Below, piece after piece: positions 1-9,600 of a stretch of DNA of 29,673 nt. The translations under genes were made by a program, and so were the position numbers. Source of the stretch: an uncultured Muribaculaceae bacterium. Lineage in GTDB: Bacteria > Bacteroidota > Bacteroidia > Bacteroidales > Muribaculaceae. Below the pieces are notes generated by a model. The model did not search any database. It was not told where the DNA came from and worked only from the letters and a program-made list of their open reading frames with translations. The stretch covers positions 1 through 29,673 of the forward strand of contig CAJTZS010000049.1 of the NCBI GenBank assembly GCA_910584055.1, given 5' to 3'. Position 1 is the stretch's first letter. Each line of letters opens with the position of its first letter.

Positions 1-455
1 ACTTCTATCAGGGTTAGGACCTTCAGACGGTCAACCTAAATCAGGAAAAGACAGTCGTTTCCACTCCTGCCGAGTAGCGGAGCTTGCCGCTAAAATCGCC
101 GCGGCAGGCTCTGCCACTCAGCTGGGAGTTAACGACCCTAAAAGACAAGTGTCAAACCTTTGCGCCCTCTGCGGCTCTGCGAGGAATAATGTTCAGTGCG
201 ATAAACAGGAATTTACTTTATATTATCAAATTGAACACTCTATAGATTTTTTTAGATTATTTAAGTTGTTGGAATTAAGAATGTTTGTGTGATGAAATTG
301 AAAATATGTTTTAAAACATGTGAAATTTAATAAAATTCAGTTAGCAAAAAAATTTGAGGGAAGTGTCCTAATTCATACAGAGGGGAAAAACGGCTCATGC
401 CGAAAAAAACCTTCACTGAAAAACTTACTATCTATAATACTGTAAAATCCACATT
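1..455. other. gene-free leader upstream of the locus
   Basis: No convincing coding region is seen here on either strand. Positions 55-215 hold a dispersed structured repeat, listed separately. The rest, 216-455, is AT-rich and is the likely promoter and leader of the first EEP gene. A weak match to the Bacteroides-type promoter is TTTG at 284-287 followed by TATGTTTT at 305-312, but the 17-base spacer is shorter than the usual one of about 19 or more, so I do not call it as a promoter. A short hairpin at 391-402 (CGGC, loop, GCCG) is flanked by A-runs on both sides, so it would look like a terminator only for minus-strand transcription. Confidence 0.5.
55..215 (+). repeat. dispersed ~160-bp structured repeat, copy A
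   Basis: This 161-bp segment reappears in the same orientation at 22713-22868. By eye there are about 9 substitutions and one 5-base indel, roughly 94 percent identity. It can fold: GTCGTT and ACTCC near the left end pair with GGAGT and AACGAC near 125-136, enclosing an inner stem (CCTGCC with GGCAGG, and GCGG with CCGC). Its 3' half holds three imperfect 8-base units built on CTCTGCGG. No open frame is conserved, which suggests a non-coding mobile or structured element (MITE-like or REP-like). Its class is unknown. Confidence 0.8.
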
Positions 456-1463
456 ATGGACTTAACCAAGAAATCTATTTTTAGAATCATTACATCATGT
501 GCATTATGTTGCGCTGCGATGTCCTTTCAGTCATGCGGTGGCGACGGGCCGGATAGTCCGGAACCGGAACCGACTCCCGTTCCAACTCCGACTCCAACGC
601 CTGCAGAGTCGAGTGAATTGCGTATAATGTCATTCAATATACGTACAAAAACGGATTCTGACACCGGCGACAAATCCTGGGACAGCAGAAAGCCTGCAAT
701 CGTGTCCATGATCAAAGATCAGCTGCCTGATGTAATATGCGGTCAGGAGTTCAATACACCGCAACGTCCCTATATGAAAGAAGAACTGCCGGAGTATGCG
801 ATGATTGAAATCCCGGGCACAGGATCAACCGGAGGTAACGACGTGCTGATGTATCGCAAAGATCGTTTCGAGCTTGTTGAATCTGGGTATTTCTGGCTTA
901 GCGACACACCCGATACTCCATCCAAGAGCTTCAGTGTCGGCGACAATAAATATCACTGCACGGTGTGGGCAACTCTCAAAGACAAATTATCAGACACGGA
1001 GTTTGTCGCAATGGGTACTCATTTCCCTGTCCGCACCAACTCTTCATATGACAATAACGCATATATCGAGGCTCGGCTGAAGAGTGCGGAATTGTGTCTC
1101 GCAAGAATGAGGGGAATCGCCGGCAATGACAAGATGTGTTTCCTGATGGGTGATATGAATCAGGCGTGGAAAACGAGTAAAGGGGAGGACAATGCCGATG
1201 GTCAGAGAATCCTCGGAACAATTAAAGCCTGGATGAAGGAAGCGCGGACAGAGGTCAAGGACAACACCCCGCCGGGTGTCACGTCTTACAATTCCTATGG
1301 CAGCGGGGCGATGAATCCTAACCGCATAATAGATCATATTTTCTATCGCAATGCCGAGGGTATAGATTTTACAACCATAACCAAGTCGTATAACAACATA
1401 CGATATATCTCCGATCATTATCCTATCATGTTGAGGGTGAAACTGCCTGTGGCAGAGAAATAA
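456..1463 (+). CDS. EEP-fold lipoprotein phosphoesterase candidate (EEP 1)
   Basis: This is a 335-residue member of the endonuclease/exonuclease/phosphatase (EEP, DNase I-like) superfamily, whose members cleave phosphoester bonds with a divalent metal. It has a hydrophobic leader and a lipobox with Cys27. The cysteine is followed by Gly/Asp/Glu-rich residues and a Pro-Thr-Glu linker to about residue 50, so an outer-membrane, probably surface-exposed lipoprotein is likely. EEP landmarks in order are FNIR (Asn61), QE (Glu98), THF (His189), GDMN (Asp233, Asn235), IDHI (Asp293) and SDHYP (Asp320, His321), so the active site looks complete. The gene is followed 39 bases later by a paralogue. The glycan context argues against a simple nuclease role, but phosphodiesterase, phosphatase or nuclease specificity cannot be decided from sequence. 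Confidence 0.87.
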   Translation: MDLTKKSIFRIITSCALCCAAMSFQSCGGDGPDSPEPEPTPVPTPTPTPAESSELRIMSFNIRTKTDSDTGDKSWDSRKPAIVSMIKDQLPDVICGQEFNTPQRPYMKEELPEYAMIEIPGTGSTGGNDVLMYRKDRFELVESGYFWLSDTPDTPSKSFSVGDNKYHCTVWATLKDKLSDTEFVAMGTHFPVRTNSSYDNNAYIEARLKSAELCLARMRGIAGNDKMCFLMGDMNQAWKTSKGEDNADGQRILGTIKAWMKEARTEVKDNTPPGVTSYNSYGSGAMNPNRIIDHIFYRNAEGIDFTTITKSYNNIRYISDHYPIMLRVKLPVAEK

Positions 1464-1502
1464 AAAGGTAAAAAATCAAGGTAAAAAGAAAGCTGACTAA
1501 GA

Positions 1503-2396
1503 ATGAAAAGGGTATTAGTTTTAGTAGCGTTTTTTTCAGTACTCTGCGCCGGTAATATCGGCGCGGAGGAACTGAAAATAATGTCCTTCAACGTGAGATA
1601 TAACACACCGAAAGATTTGGGGGAGAACTCATGGGATGTCCGCAAAGGTGCTGTCGTGAACCTGATAAAGAAGATGTCGCCGGATGTTGTCGGCCTTCAG
1701 GAGCCCCGTACTGCACAGCGGGCTTATATCAAAGCGTCTCTGCCTGAATATGCCTATATGGAAGCTCCGGGCACCGGCGACAGCCGTGGCGGTAATGTGG
1801 GCTTGATCTATCGTTCAGACAAATTTGAGAAAGTGGATGGCGGTTGGTTCTATCTCGGCCCGACTCCCGAAGTGCCCTCTCCGGCCTTTGACGCACCTGA
1901 CAGCACGTGGCGCGTATCGATATGGGTCAAGCTTCGCGACAGGAAAAACGGAAAGGTTTTCACCGCGATATCTACGCATCTGCCTGTGCGCACAAAGCCT
2001 GAATTAGCTGCCGAACCTTATGTGCTGTCGCGCTATCACTCGGCGCAGCTTAACGTTAAGCGCTTGAAAGAATATGCAGGAGAAGAGGGTACATGCTTCA
2101 TAGTGGGAGACATGAACTGCTCTTTGCAGAAAGCGGACGGCTCTATAAATTACGATGGAGTGAAAGCCCTCTCCCCATATGCTGAATGGATGGAAGATGC
2201 ACGCAAATTTGACCAGCATCCCGAAATCAATAGCTTCAATGCCTTCGGGCGCGGAGAAGACACCCCGCATCGCAAGATAGACCAGATCTATTATCGCAAT
2301 GCCGAGCCGGTTTCCTTTGTGACGATCACCGAACCGGTGGATGGATTCAAATATGTTTCAGATCATTACCCCTTGATGCTGACATGTAAATACTGA
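1503..2396 (+). CDS. secreted EEP-fold phosphoesterase candidate (EEP 2)
   Basis: A 297-residue EEP superfamily protein with a cleavable signal peptide of about 21 residues (MKRVLVLVAFFSVLCAGNIGA) and no lipobox, so probably periplasmic or secreted. The full set of EEP residues is visible: Asn30 in SFNVRYN, Glu67 in LQEPRT, His159 in STHLPVR, Asp203 and Asn205 in GDMN, Asp260 in KIDQIYYRNA and Asp287-His288 in SDHYP. It shares long stretches with the neighbouring EEP 1 and with EEP 3 at 21547, including the insert ending in TPxxPS, which points to duplication within the locus. The next gene starts 14 bases downstream, suggesting co-transcription. The substrate is unknown. Confidence 0.87.
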   Translation: MKRVLVLVAFFSVLCAGNIGAEELKIMSFNVRYNTPKDLGENSWDVRKGAVVNLIKKMSPDVVGLQEPRTAQRAYIKASLPEYAYMEAPGTGDSRGGNVGLIYRSDKFEKVDGGWFYLGPTPEVPSPAFDAPDSTWRVSIWVKLRDRKNGKVFTAISTHLPVRTKPELAAEPYVLSRYHSAQLNVKRLKEYAGEEGTCFIVGDMNCSLQKADGSINYDGVKALSPYAEWMEDARKFDQHPEINSFNAFGRGEDTPHRKIDQIYYRNAEPVSFVTITEPVDGFKYVSDHYPLMLTCKY

Positions 2397-2410
2397 AAAT
2401 AACATATATC

Positions 2411-4540
2411 ATGAAACGACTTTTGTGTTTTACATTGGCAGTTGCCGGATGCTACGGAGCTGTCAGTGCTAAGGATTACACTTTGAAAAATGACAAAGTG
2501 CAGATCACCCTTGATGAAAAGGGTAGGCTTATAAGCCTTAAAAATATGGAGACAGGCCGCGATTATGCCGGAAAGGGATATCTATGGCGACTCTATTACG
2601 AGAGGCCCGGTTTTAAGGAGAATGAGATATCCGCCGGTATGCAGGCATCTCCGAAAGTCAGCAAACAGGGTAACACAATCACCCTTGTATATCCTTCCGT
2701 GACACATGCTGACACAACTGTGAATGTCGGACTGAAATTCACTGTATCCCTCGAACCGGAGATGGTGAGGTTCAGTTCTGAAATCTCCAACAATCAGCCT
2801 CACACAATAGTGCGGGAGTTGCATTACCCCTTGATTCAGGATATGGTTTTGCCGGAGGATTATAAGTTATTCCTGACGCACACGGGCGGTCAGGTCTACG
2901 ACAACCCGAAAGCTCTGATAGAGAAATATTCAATGGCAAAGCCTTACAGCACACCGGGGCAACGTTTCCGCCAGATGCCTGCTGCCTATCCCACCCGCGC
3001 AACAACGGCCGGATGTAGCGGCAACATGGCTGCCAATTGCTTCGCATGGTGGAACGACAACGAGGGTCTCTATCTCGGTTCGCACGATCCTAAATTTCAG
3101 GACACAGGCCATAGCCTCCGTCTCTATCCCGATGGCAACCGGAAATTCACCCGTCTTGAAACAGGATTCCAGAAATTCCCTCACGTTTTCTGTGGTGAGA
3201 CATGGGTCAATACGGCGAATGTAATTGCCCCATACACCGGAACATGGCACAAGACATCTGATTTATACAAAGACTGGGCGAAGACCTGGTGGGAGCATCG
3301 CGACAGCCCCGAATGGGTGAAGAAAATGAAAGGATGGCACAGGATTATCTTCAAATCCCAGTATGGAGAATATCATTTCCGCTATGCCGACCTCAACGAC
3401 CGCATAAAGAAGGCCGGAGAAAGTGTAGGCTGCAACGTTGTTTTCCCCTTCGGCTGGTGGCAGGAAGGTATGGACAACGGTAATCCCGATTATTCTCCAA
3501 ATATGGAAGAAGGGGGAGACGAGGCCTGGAAAAAGGCGATAGCCGATTATAAAGCTTCCGGCGGCAAGATATTGATGTATTACAACGGCAAGCTTATAGA
3601 CCGTGAAAGTGATTTCTATAAGCAGGGCAAAGCCAAGGATATTGCCTATCATGACAATACCGGGGCGGAACTGACTGAGCAATACCGTTTCACCGGCAAC
3701 GGATCTTTCCTCGGAGCTTACGATGCACGCACTTTCTGCGTGGCGGACACCCGTAATGCCGAATGGCGCGACAAGCTTATCCAGATGGCTGACCGCGCTC
3801 GCAATTTAGGAGCTAACTCTGTATTTTATGACCAGTTGGGTTATGCAGAGGCAGTAACCAACTGGGACTGCAGCCGTGAATTCCCCGTCCCCAACCATTG
3901 TGTGATAGCCGACAAAGCCAGGACATTGAAGCAGATTCGCGATCACAATGCCAAACACGATCCTGAGTTCGCGCTTGGCACGGAATGGCTCACCGACGCC
4001 ACTGCGAACTATTGCGACTATATCCATATCTATCAGGTTACGGCCGGTCCGAACAGTTTCATCGACTGGTTCAGATATACGTTTCCCGAAGTTGTGGTTT
4101 CAGACCGCGAGATACGTGACGACAATGATATTCCGCGCAGGGTCAACAACACTCTCCTCAAAGGTCTCCGTAACGATATTGAAATCTATCGTTGTCGCGG
4201 TCTGATTGACGAGACACCTGTCTATCAGGCATATCTCGCTAAAGTCAACGCTATAAAAGACAAATATGCAGACCTGTTGCTCGCGGGAACATATCGCGAC
4301 ACACAGGGTTTCACGTCAACGAATCCGGAAGTGGAGGCCCGCGCGTTTGTCAATGGCGGCAGTATGGCTATCGTAGCTACGCGTGTATCTGCCGGAGAGC
4401 CGATAGAGACCGTGATAGATGTGCCGGGCTATAAATACCGTGAAAGTGCCACTCTCGGCAACGCTTCGGTAAAAGCTGACGGTTCCCGTGCCACTTTGGG
4501 TCAGAACGATCTCGCAGTGTTGATTTTCGATAAAATGTAA
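2411..4540 (+). CDS. secreted DUF6259-like TIM-barrel glycoside hydrolase candidate
   Basis: A 709-residue secreted protein with a signal peptide of about 20 residues (ends AVSA). Residues 22-280 look like a mutarotase-type beta-sandwich (TLKNDKVQITLDEKGRLISL), and residues 300-600 look like a (beta/alpha)8 barrel with the strand VVFPFGWWQEGMDNGNPDYS. A short beta-rich C-terminal domain follows. I assign it to the DUF6259-type family from memory of this layout. The arrangement resembles GH101/GH129-type glycosidases. By analogy, candidate catalytic acids are Asp474 in FYDQLG and Glu525 in GTEWLTD, which is inference. It forms a tight cluster with the two EEP genes upstream and ends 66 bases before the sigma factor gene. 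It probably acts on a glycan in the periplasm or at the surface; linkage specificity is unknown. Confidence 0.7.
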   Translation: MKRLLCFTLAVAGCYGAVSAKDYTLKNDKVQITLDEKGRLISLKNMETGRDYAGKGYLWRLYYERPGFKENEISAGMQASPKVSKQGNTITLVYPSVTHADTTVNVGLKFTVSLEPEMVRFSSEISNNQPHTIVRELHYPLIQDMVLPEDYKLFLTHTGGQVYDNPKALIEKYSMAKPYSTPGQRFRQMPAAYPTRATTAGCSGNMAANCFAWWNDNEGLYLGSHDPKFQDTGHSLRLYPDGNRKFTRLETGFQKFPHVFCGETWVNTANVIAPYTGTWHKTSDLYKDWAKTWWEHRDSPEWVKKMKGWHRIIFKSQYGEYHFRYADLNDRIKKAGESVGCNVVFPFGWWQEGMDNGNPDYSPNMEEGGDEAWKKAIADYKASGGKILMYYNGKLIDRESDFYKQGKAKDIAYHDNTGAELTEQYRFTGNGSFLGAYDARTFCVADTRNAEWRDKLIQMADRARNLGANSVFYDQLGYAEAVTNWDCSREFPVPNHCVIADKARTLKQIRDHNAKHDPEFALGTEWLTDATANYCDYIHIYQVTAGPNSFIDWFRYTFPEVVVSDREIRDDNDIPRRVNNTLLKGLRNDIEIYRCRGLIDETPVYQAYLAKVNAIKDKYADLLLAGTYRDTQGFTSTNPEVEARAFVNGGSMAIVATRVSAGEPIETVIDVPGYKYRESATLGNASVKADGSRATLGQNDLAVLIFDKM

Positions 4541-4606
4541 CGGCCCTCCCTTTTTTGAACTATCTGATTTTTAGGTATTCTCTAACTGCAATCTACACCT
4601 GATATT

Positions 4607-5179
4607 ATGTCAAACCATTCGAAGAAAGAGCAAAGGAAAAACTTTGAACTGGTGTTTAAGCAAAGCTCCGGCAAGATTTTCAACTTTGTGCTGAATGTCA
4701 GTAAGGGTAACAGATATTTAGCTGAAGAAGTGACACAGTTGGCATTTCAAAGATTGTGGGAACAGATTGATTCTTCGACAACTATTGTGAACATGATATC
4801 ATATCTGCACACCACGGCAAAAAACATAATGTTCAATATCAGTCGGCACGAAACGGTGGAATGGCTATACATGAACTATCTGACGCAGCAAATCGATATT
4901 TCTGAACTGACAACTGATATGGATGTAGATATGAGTTTCATGAAGCAGTATGTGGATACGATACTTATAGATATGCCGCCGATGCGGAGGGCAGTGTTTG
5001 AGATGAATAAGCTGCAAGGTTTCTCGGTAAAAGAAATCGCCGGTCAATTGAACGTGTCTATGAGCACTGTGGATACGCATCTGCAACTCGGTCTCCGTTT
5101 CATGCGCCAGGAACTCCGCAGACGCTATGGCATAATCATGACGATGGCTCTTTCTCTTTCTTCAATTCAATTCATGTAA
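4607..5179 (+). CDS. ECF sigma-70 factor, FecI/RpoE type
   Basis: A 190-residue ECF sigma factor. Region 2 spans about residues 14-80 (FELVFKQSSGKIFNFVL, then AEEVTQLAFQRLW and the conserved YLHTTAKN). Region 4 spans about 115-170, with a helix-turn-helix in GFSVKEIAGQLNVSMSTVDTHL. Such factors in Bacteroidales PULs are held by a FecR anti-sigma factor and released when the STN-bearing SusC is loaded with substrate. The FecR gene lies 19 bases downstream and the STN-SusC beyond it, so the circuit is complete within the window. An odd hydrophobic tail (MTMALSLSSIQFM) follows region 4. The sigma factor presumably activates the susC operon and perhaps the upstream enzyme genes. Confidence 0.92.
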   Translation: MSNHSKKEQRKNFELVFKQSSGKIFNFVLNVSKGNRYLAEEVTQLAFQRLWEQIDSSTTIVNMISYLHTTAKNIMFNISRHETVEWLYMNYLTQQIDISELTTDMDVDMSFMKQYVDTILIDMPPMRRAVFEMNKLQGFSVKEIAGQLNVSMSTVDTHLQLGLRFMRQELRRRYGIIMTMALSLSSIQFM

Positions 5180-5198
5180 TCCAGATAAGACAATTCAG

Positions 5199-6152
5199 AT
5201 GAATCTTCAGAATAAAGATATTATCCGTATTTCCGAGAGATTTCTGTCGGGAGAGGCAAGTCAGGAGGATGTGATGCTTCTGTCAAATTGGGTCAGGACT
5301 AATCCCGGTTTAAATGATTGGGTGGTTGACTGGATAGACGGTCAGTCTCCTGTCGTGGACGATGCTGATCTGGAATCTATATGCCAGAATATCGTGACCG
5401 AGAAGGAAGGGAAGAAAGTCGGCTTAAAAACCTTTTTTCTCTCAATTGCCGCCGTTATTGCGGGATTCGTAGTATTGACGGTGATTGGTATAGAAAGACA
5501 AGAGCCGGTGCATCCGTTGGTTGTGAGGACAATGGGGGGAGAGAAGTCAAGGGTGACATTGCCCGATGGCTCTTCAGTAATACTGAATGCCCTTACGCAA
5601 TTGAGTTATCTTTATGATAATGAGACAGGTGATAGAACAGTGAAACTATATGGCGAGGCATGGTTCGATGTCAAGACCGATCCGGAACACCCGTTCATGG
5701 TTGACTGTGATAACTTGAAAGTCGAGTGCCGGGGTACCGAATTCAATGTTACTGCCTATCCGGATGATTCTACTGTTACCGTGGTGTTGAAGGATGGTCA
5801 GGTGAATGCCGTGTCTTCGCGGGATAACGTGAAAATGAATCCGGGCATGCTGCTGACATACGACCGGACAACAGGACATGTAAATACCGAATCTGTCACC
5901 GCATCCGATTATTGCGACTGGAAGAAGGGGGAAATACACTGCGATAACATCAATTTAGAGGAATTGACAAAAAGGTTGGCACGCACCTATGGCACTTCAA
6001 TCACCGTCCAGTCTCCTTCGCTGCGTAAGGAAAGACTGTATGGAATGATACTCGAGGGAAATCTTGAACAGGTTCTCGAAATTGTAAGTGAGGCCTGCGA
6101 GGCAAACTATCGCAAAGAGAATGACAATACCTATTATATCTACAGAAACTAA
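5199..6152 (+). CDS. FecR-family anti-sigma factor
   Basis: A 317-residue inner-membrane anti-sigma factor. The N-terminal cytoplasmic part (residues 1-75) carries the typical FLSGEASQEDVMLLSNWV segment. One membrane helix lies at about 78-98 (FFLSIAAVIAGFVVLTVIGI). A periplasmic FecR domain spans about 107-210 (TLPDGSSVILNALTQLSY, GEAWFDV, GTEFNV), and a C-terminal DUF4974-like/STN-like domain spans about 247-315 (LEELTKRLARTYG). It lies 19 bases after the ECF sigma gene, as usual for such pairs. Its periplasmic part is expected to receive the signal from the STN domain of the SusC protein encoded downstream. Confidence 0.93.
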   Translation: MNLQNKDIIRISERFLSGEASQEDVMLLSNWVRTNPGLNDWVVDWIDGQSPVVDDADLESICQNIVTEKEGKKVGLKTFFLSIAAVIAGFVVLTVIGIERQEPVHPLVVRTMGGEKSRVTLPDGSSVILNALTQLSYLYDNETGDRTVKLYGEAWFDVKTDPEHPFMVDCDNLKVECRGTEFNVTAYPDDSTVTVVLKDGQVNAVSSRDNVKMNPGMLLTYDRTTGHVNTESVTASDYCDWKKGEIHCDNINLEELTKRLARTYGTSITVQSPSLRKERLYGMILEGNLEQVLEIVSEACEANYRKENDNTYYIYRN

Positions 6153-6169
6153 GAACAAGATCCTAAGGC

Positions 6170-6189
6170 GGATGCACCATGGTGCATCC
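6170..6189. repeat. 20-bp perfect palindrome between fecR and the lipoprotein gene
   Basis: The sequence GGATGCACCATGGTGCATCC is a perfect 20-base palindrome in the 79-base gap between the anti-sigma gene and the small lipoprotein gene. No T-run follows directly, so it is not a classic terminator. It could be a REP-like repeat, a transcript-processing hairpin separating regulator from transport genes, or an operator. The sequence that follows (TTAATAACTTTTTTAATTAA) is strongly AT-rich and may hold the susC promoter. Confidence 0.7.
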
Positions 6190-6231
6190 CTACAAAGGAA
6201 TTAATAACTTTTTTAATTAACCTATAAAATC

Positions 6232-6651
6232 ATGCTAAAAACGACTGCAAAACTTTTGCTTGCGTTCATCGCATTCCTTCCGTTGTGGAGTTGTAGCGAC
6301 GAGGATGACCGAGGTATACCTGTATACGGCGAGATCGAAGTCACTCCGGCAAAGGATGTGTATGAAGTAGGCGATGTGGTGACATGCACTATCCGCATGA
6401 CTCACCCCGGAGGCCCGACGCTTAAGGCTTCCACTTATTGGTGGTACACCTCTTGGTGGTTCAAGACAACGGAACAAGAAGTGGATTTCCAGGAATTCAA
6501 TGAAGACAACGTGTGCGTGTCAAGCCCGATAACGCTTACTGAACCCGGAGATGTGAAGCTATATTTCTTTGGACGTCTCGAATATCCTAACTGGGACTGG
6601 GAGAAGATAGAGATTGCAAAAACCATTAAAGTGAAAGGAGCCGCGTTATGA
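6232..6651 (+). CDS. small surface lipoprotein of unknown function upstream of susC
   Basis: A 139-residue lipoprotein. The lipobox is LWSC with Cys21, followed directly by SDEDD, which resembles the acidic lipoprotein export signal of Bacteroides surface lipoproteins. The mature part starts with an Ig-like/PKD-like beta strand pattern (EIEVTPAKDVYEVGDVVTCTI) and is rich in Trp and Tyr (YWWYTSWWF, YPNWDWEK). I do not recognise a family. Its stop overlaps the susC start (ATGA at 6648-6651), so the two are translationally coupled. An extra gene between fecR and susC is not part of the standard arrangement. An accessory glycan-binding or SusC-associated subunit is a reasonable guess. Confidence 0.75.
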   Translation: MLKTTAKLLLAFIAFLPLWSCSDEDDRGIPVYGEIEVTPAKDVYEVGDVVTCTIRMTHPGGPTLKASTYWWYTSWWFKTTEQEVDFQEFNEDNVCVSSPITLTEPGDVKLYFFGRLEYPNWDWEKIEIAKTIKVKGAAL

Positions 6652-9600
6652 AAAACAATCTTACGACAAAACTAAAATTGGCGGTCGTTTCCACGGTTCT
6701 GGCAATAGCCGCAATGCCTATATCGGCAAATGTGACCGTCTCGTTCTCTGACGTCAGCTACCGTAAGGCCATGAAAGAGATACAGAAAGTATCCAATCTC
6801 CATTTCTTCTATAATACTTCGCTTAAGGGCCTTGACAACAAGGTTTCGCTTTCGGTGAAAAACGCTTCTGAAAAATCGATGCTCGACGAGCTTTTTGCCG
6901 GCAGTCCTTTTGAATATACCTTGAAAAGCGACAATACTGTGGTTGTCTCTCAGAAAAGTGCCGAAAAGGAACAGGAGACAACTAAAGAGAAGAACGAACC
7001 CCGCAATAATGGCACAAAAGGGATCAAAGGTGTCGTTACTGATGAAAACGGTGAGCCGCTTGTCGGCGTGACCGTTAAGGTAAAGAATTCCCGCAATGCT
7101 GTCGCCACTGATCTCGATGGTAACTATTCATTGATCAATCTCAAGAAAGGTGATGTTCTGGAGCTTTCCTACGTAGGTTATGCACCCAAGACTGTCAAAA
7201 TCGGAGATGCTGATTCATATAACATCAGCATGTCGGAGATGGCGTCAGATCTCGATGATGTAGTAGTGGTTGGTTACGGCAGCCAGAAGAAAGTGAATCT
7301 CACCGGTGCTGTTAGCGTCGTGCAGGCCAAAGACCTTAACGGACGTCCCACAGGAAATGCCGCCACGGCACTTCAGGGAGCCGATCCCTCGCTGAACCTG
7401 TCGATGGGATCCGGGGGTCCGGATTCGGGGACGACACTCAATATCCGTGGCGCAACTTCAATCAACAGTAGCACGCCTCTCGTTCTTGTGGACGGTGTGG
7501 AGATGGATCTTACCCGTGTCAATGCCAACGATATAGAGAGTGTGTCAATCCTTAAGGATGCCTCGGCGGCTGCCGTTTATGGAGCGAAAGCTTCTGCAGG
7601 CGTAGTGCTTGTAACCACCAAGTCCGGTCAGAACGAACAGCGTGCACGCGTAAGCTTTGACCTCAAAGCCGGCTGGAAACAGTCAACCACCAGCACCGAG
7701 TATATGTCAAGCGGTTTCTGGCAAATGTATGTTAATGAGCAATCTATGCTTGCCAATTCCGGCAAACGCTTCCTTACGGAATATCAAGAAAATGAATATG
7801 CCCAGTTGTGGATGCGTCTTGATGATAAAGTTGAGAATCCTGAGCGTCCTTGGGCTGTACCTACTCCCGACAAGCATTGGATGTTTTATGCCAACTATGA
7901 CTGGTATGACCACTACTTCAAGAAGAGTCGTCCCATGCAGGACTATAATGTCTCGATACGTGGGGGCTCCAAGAAGGTGAGCTATTATGTAAGCGGCAGG
8001 GCATATCTTGAGGATGGTATTTTTAATATCCAGAACGATAAATTCAAGAGCTATTCATTCAGGGCGAAACTTAATGCTGATCTTACAAGCTGGCTGCGTT
8101 ATCGCGCGAATGTAAGTTACTTCAATTCACATTATGATCATCCGGGTTATTACGACCTCGACAACTTCTTTTACCTCGCGCAGTTGCATACATATGCTGC
8201 TTTCCTTCCCACCAACCCAGACGGAACATCGGTATTCCAGTTCGCTCCCGGTCTTGTCTCAACGGGTTCGGTGAATGTAGGTGGAGGTTATAATGCGATG
8301 ATGAACCATGGAAAGCACAAGACGGTAGACCGTAAGAATGAGGTTCTCGTTAAGAACACTATCGAGATTCAGCCTTTCAAATGGTGGAAAATTATCGGAG
8401 AGTATGCTTATCTGTTCTTGAACACTACTCGAGAGAACCGTACAATGCCTGTTCCGTTCAGCCGCACGGAGGGAGTGATTGAATATGTTGACAGAGACTA
8501 CAATGATGCGAAGTTCAGCGACAAGTTCTACCGCAACATGACCAACACATCGCGTCAGACAATCAATGCCTACATGGAATTCACCCCGAATTTCGGCAGC
8601 CATAACTTCAAAGCGACGGTCGGATTCAACGGTGATATCTATCGCTATCTCTATTTCAAGGCCGGACGTGAAGACCTTCTTAGCGAGGATGTGAATTCTC
8701 TGACAATCGCAACCGGGAATCCGACCGAAATCACCGATAAGATCAACAATTCAGTTACCTATGGATATTTCGGACGTATCAACTATGATTACGAAGGGAA
8801 ATATCTTGTGGAAGTATCGGGCCGTTACGATGGCACATCCAGATTTGCAAAACATCATCGTTGGGGTTTCTTCCCCTCTGCATCCGTAGGTTGGCGCTTC
8901 AGTGAGGAGAAATTTTTTGAACCCCTGCAGCCGATATGGAGCAACGGTAAGCTCCGTGCTTCATACGGTATGCTTGGAAATCAGCAGGTAGGTTTTTATG
9001 ACTATATCCTTGAGATGTCAACCAATAATGGTAACAATAAGGTAACTTTCGATGGAGTTGACAAAATCTATTACGCAAAAGTGAGTGACCCTGTCGCAGA
9101 CGATCTTACATGGGAGAAAGTCATAACCTATGATATCGGTCTTGACCTCGGGTTCTTCAATAACCGTCTCGGTTTTTCGGGAGACTTATATATCCGCGAC
9201 ACCAAAGACATGCTCACATCAGGAGCACAGCTTCCTAACGTATATGGAGCGAAGGTTCCTAAATCCAACTGTGCCGACTTGCGTACGAAGGGTTTCGAAA
9301 TTTCAGTAAACTGGAATGATTCGTTCACTCTGCTCGGCAGTCCCTTCACATATTCTGTAGGAGCGGGATTGGGCGACCAGATCACTAAAATCACAAAATT
9401 CGACAACCCGGAGAAGATTCTTGGCAAGCATTATGTTGGTGAAACCCTCGGTGAAATCTGGGGTTATCGCGTTGACGGCCTTTTCCAGACAGAGGAGGAA
9501 GCCAAGGCATATCAGGATCAGATAGAGAGTGCCACATATGTCCATAACGGAATGAACTCCGGTCCGGACAAGGGTCTGCACGCCGGTGATGTAAAATTCA

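Noticed and set aside
284..312. Bacteroides-type promoter (TTTG and TATGTTTT) upstream of EEP 1
   Set aside because: The spacer is 17 bases, shorter than the usual one, and the match could be chance in AT-rich sequence. Mentioned in the leader entry only.
391..402. Small hairpin with flanking A-runs upstream of EEP 1 as a terminator
   Set aside because: The stem is only 4 bp, and the polarity would fit a minus-strand transcript, for which there is no gene here.
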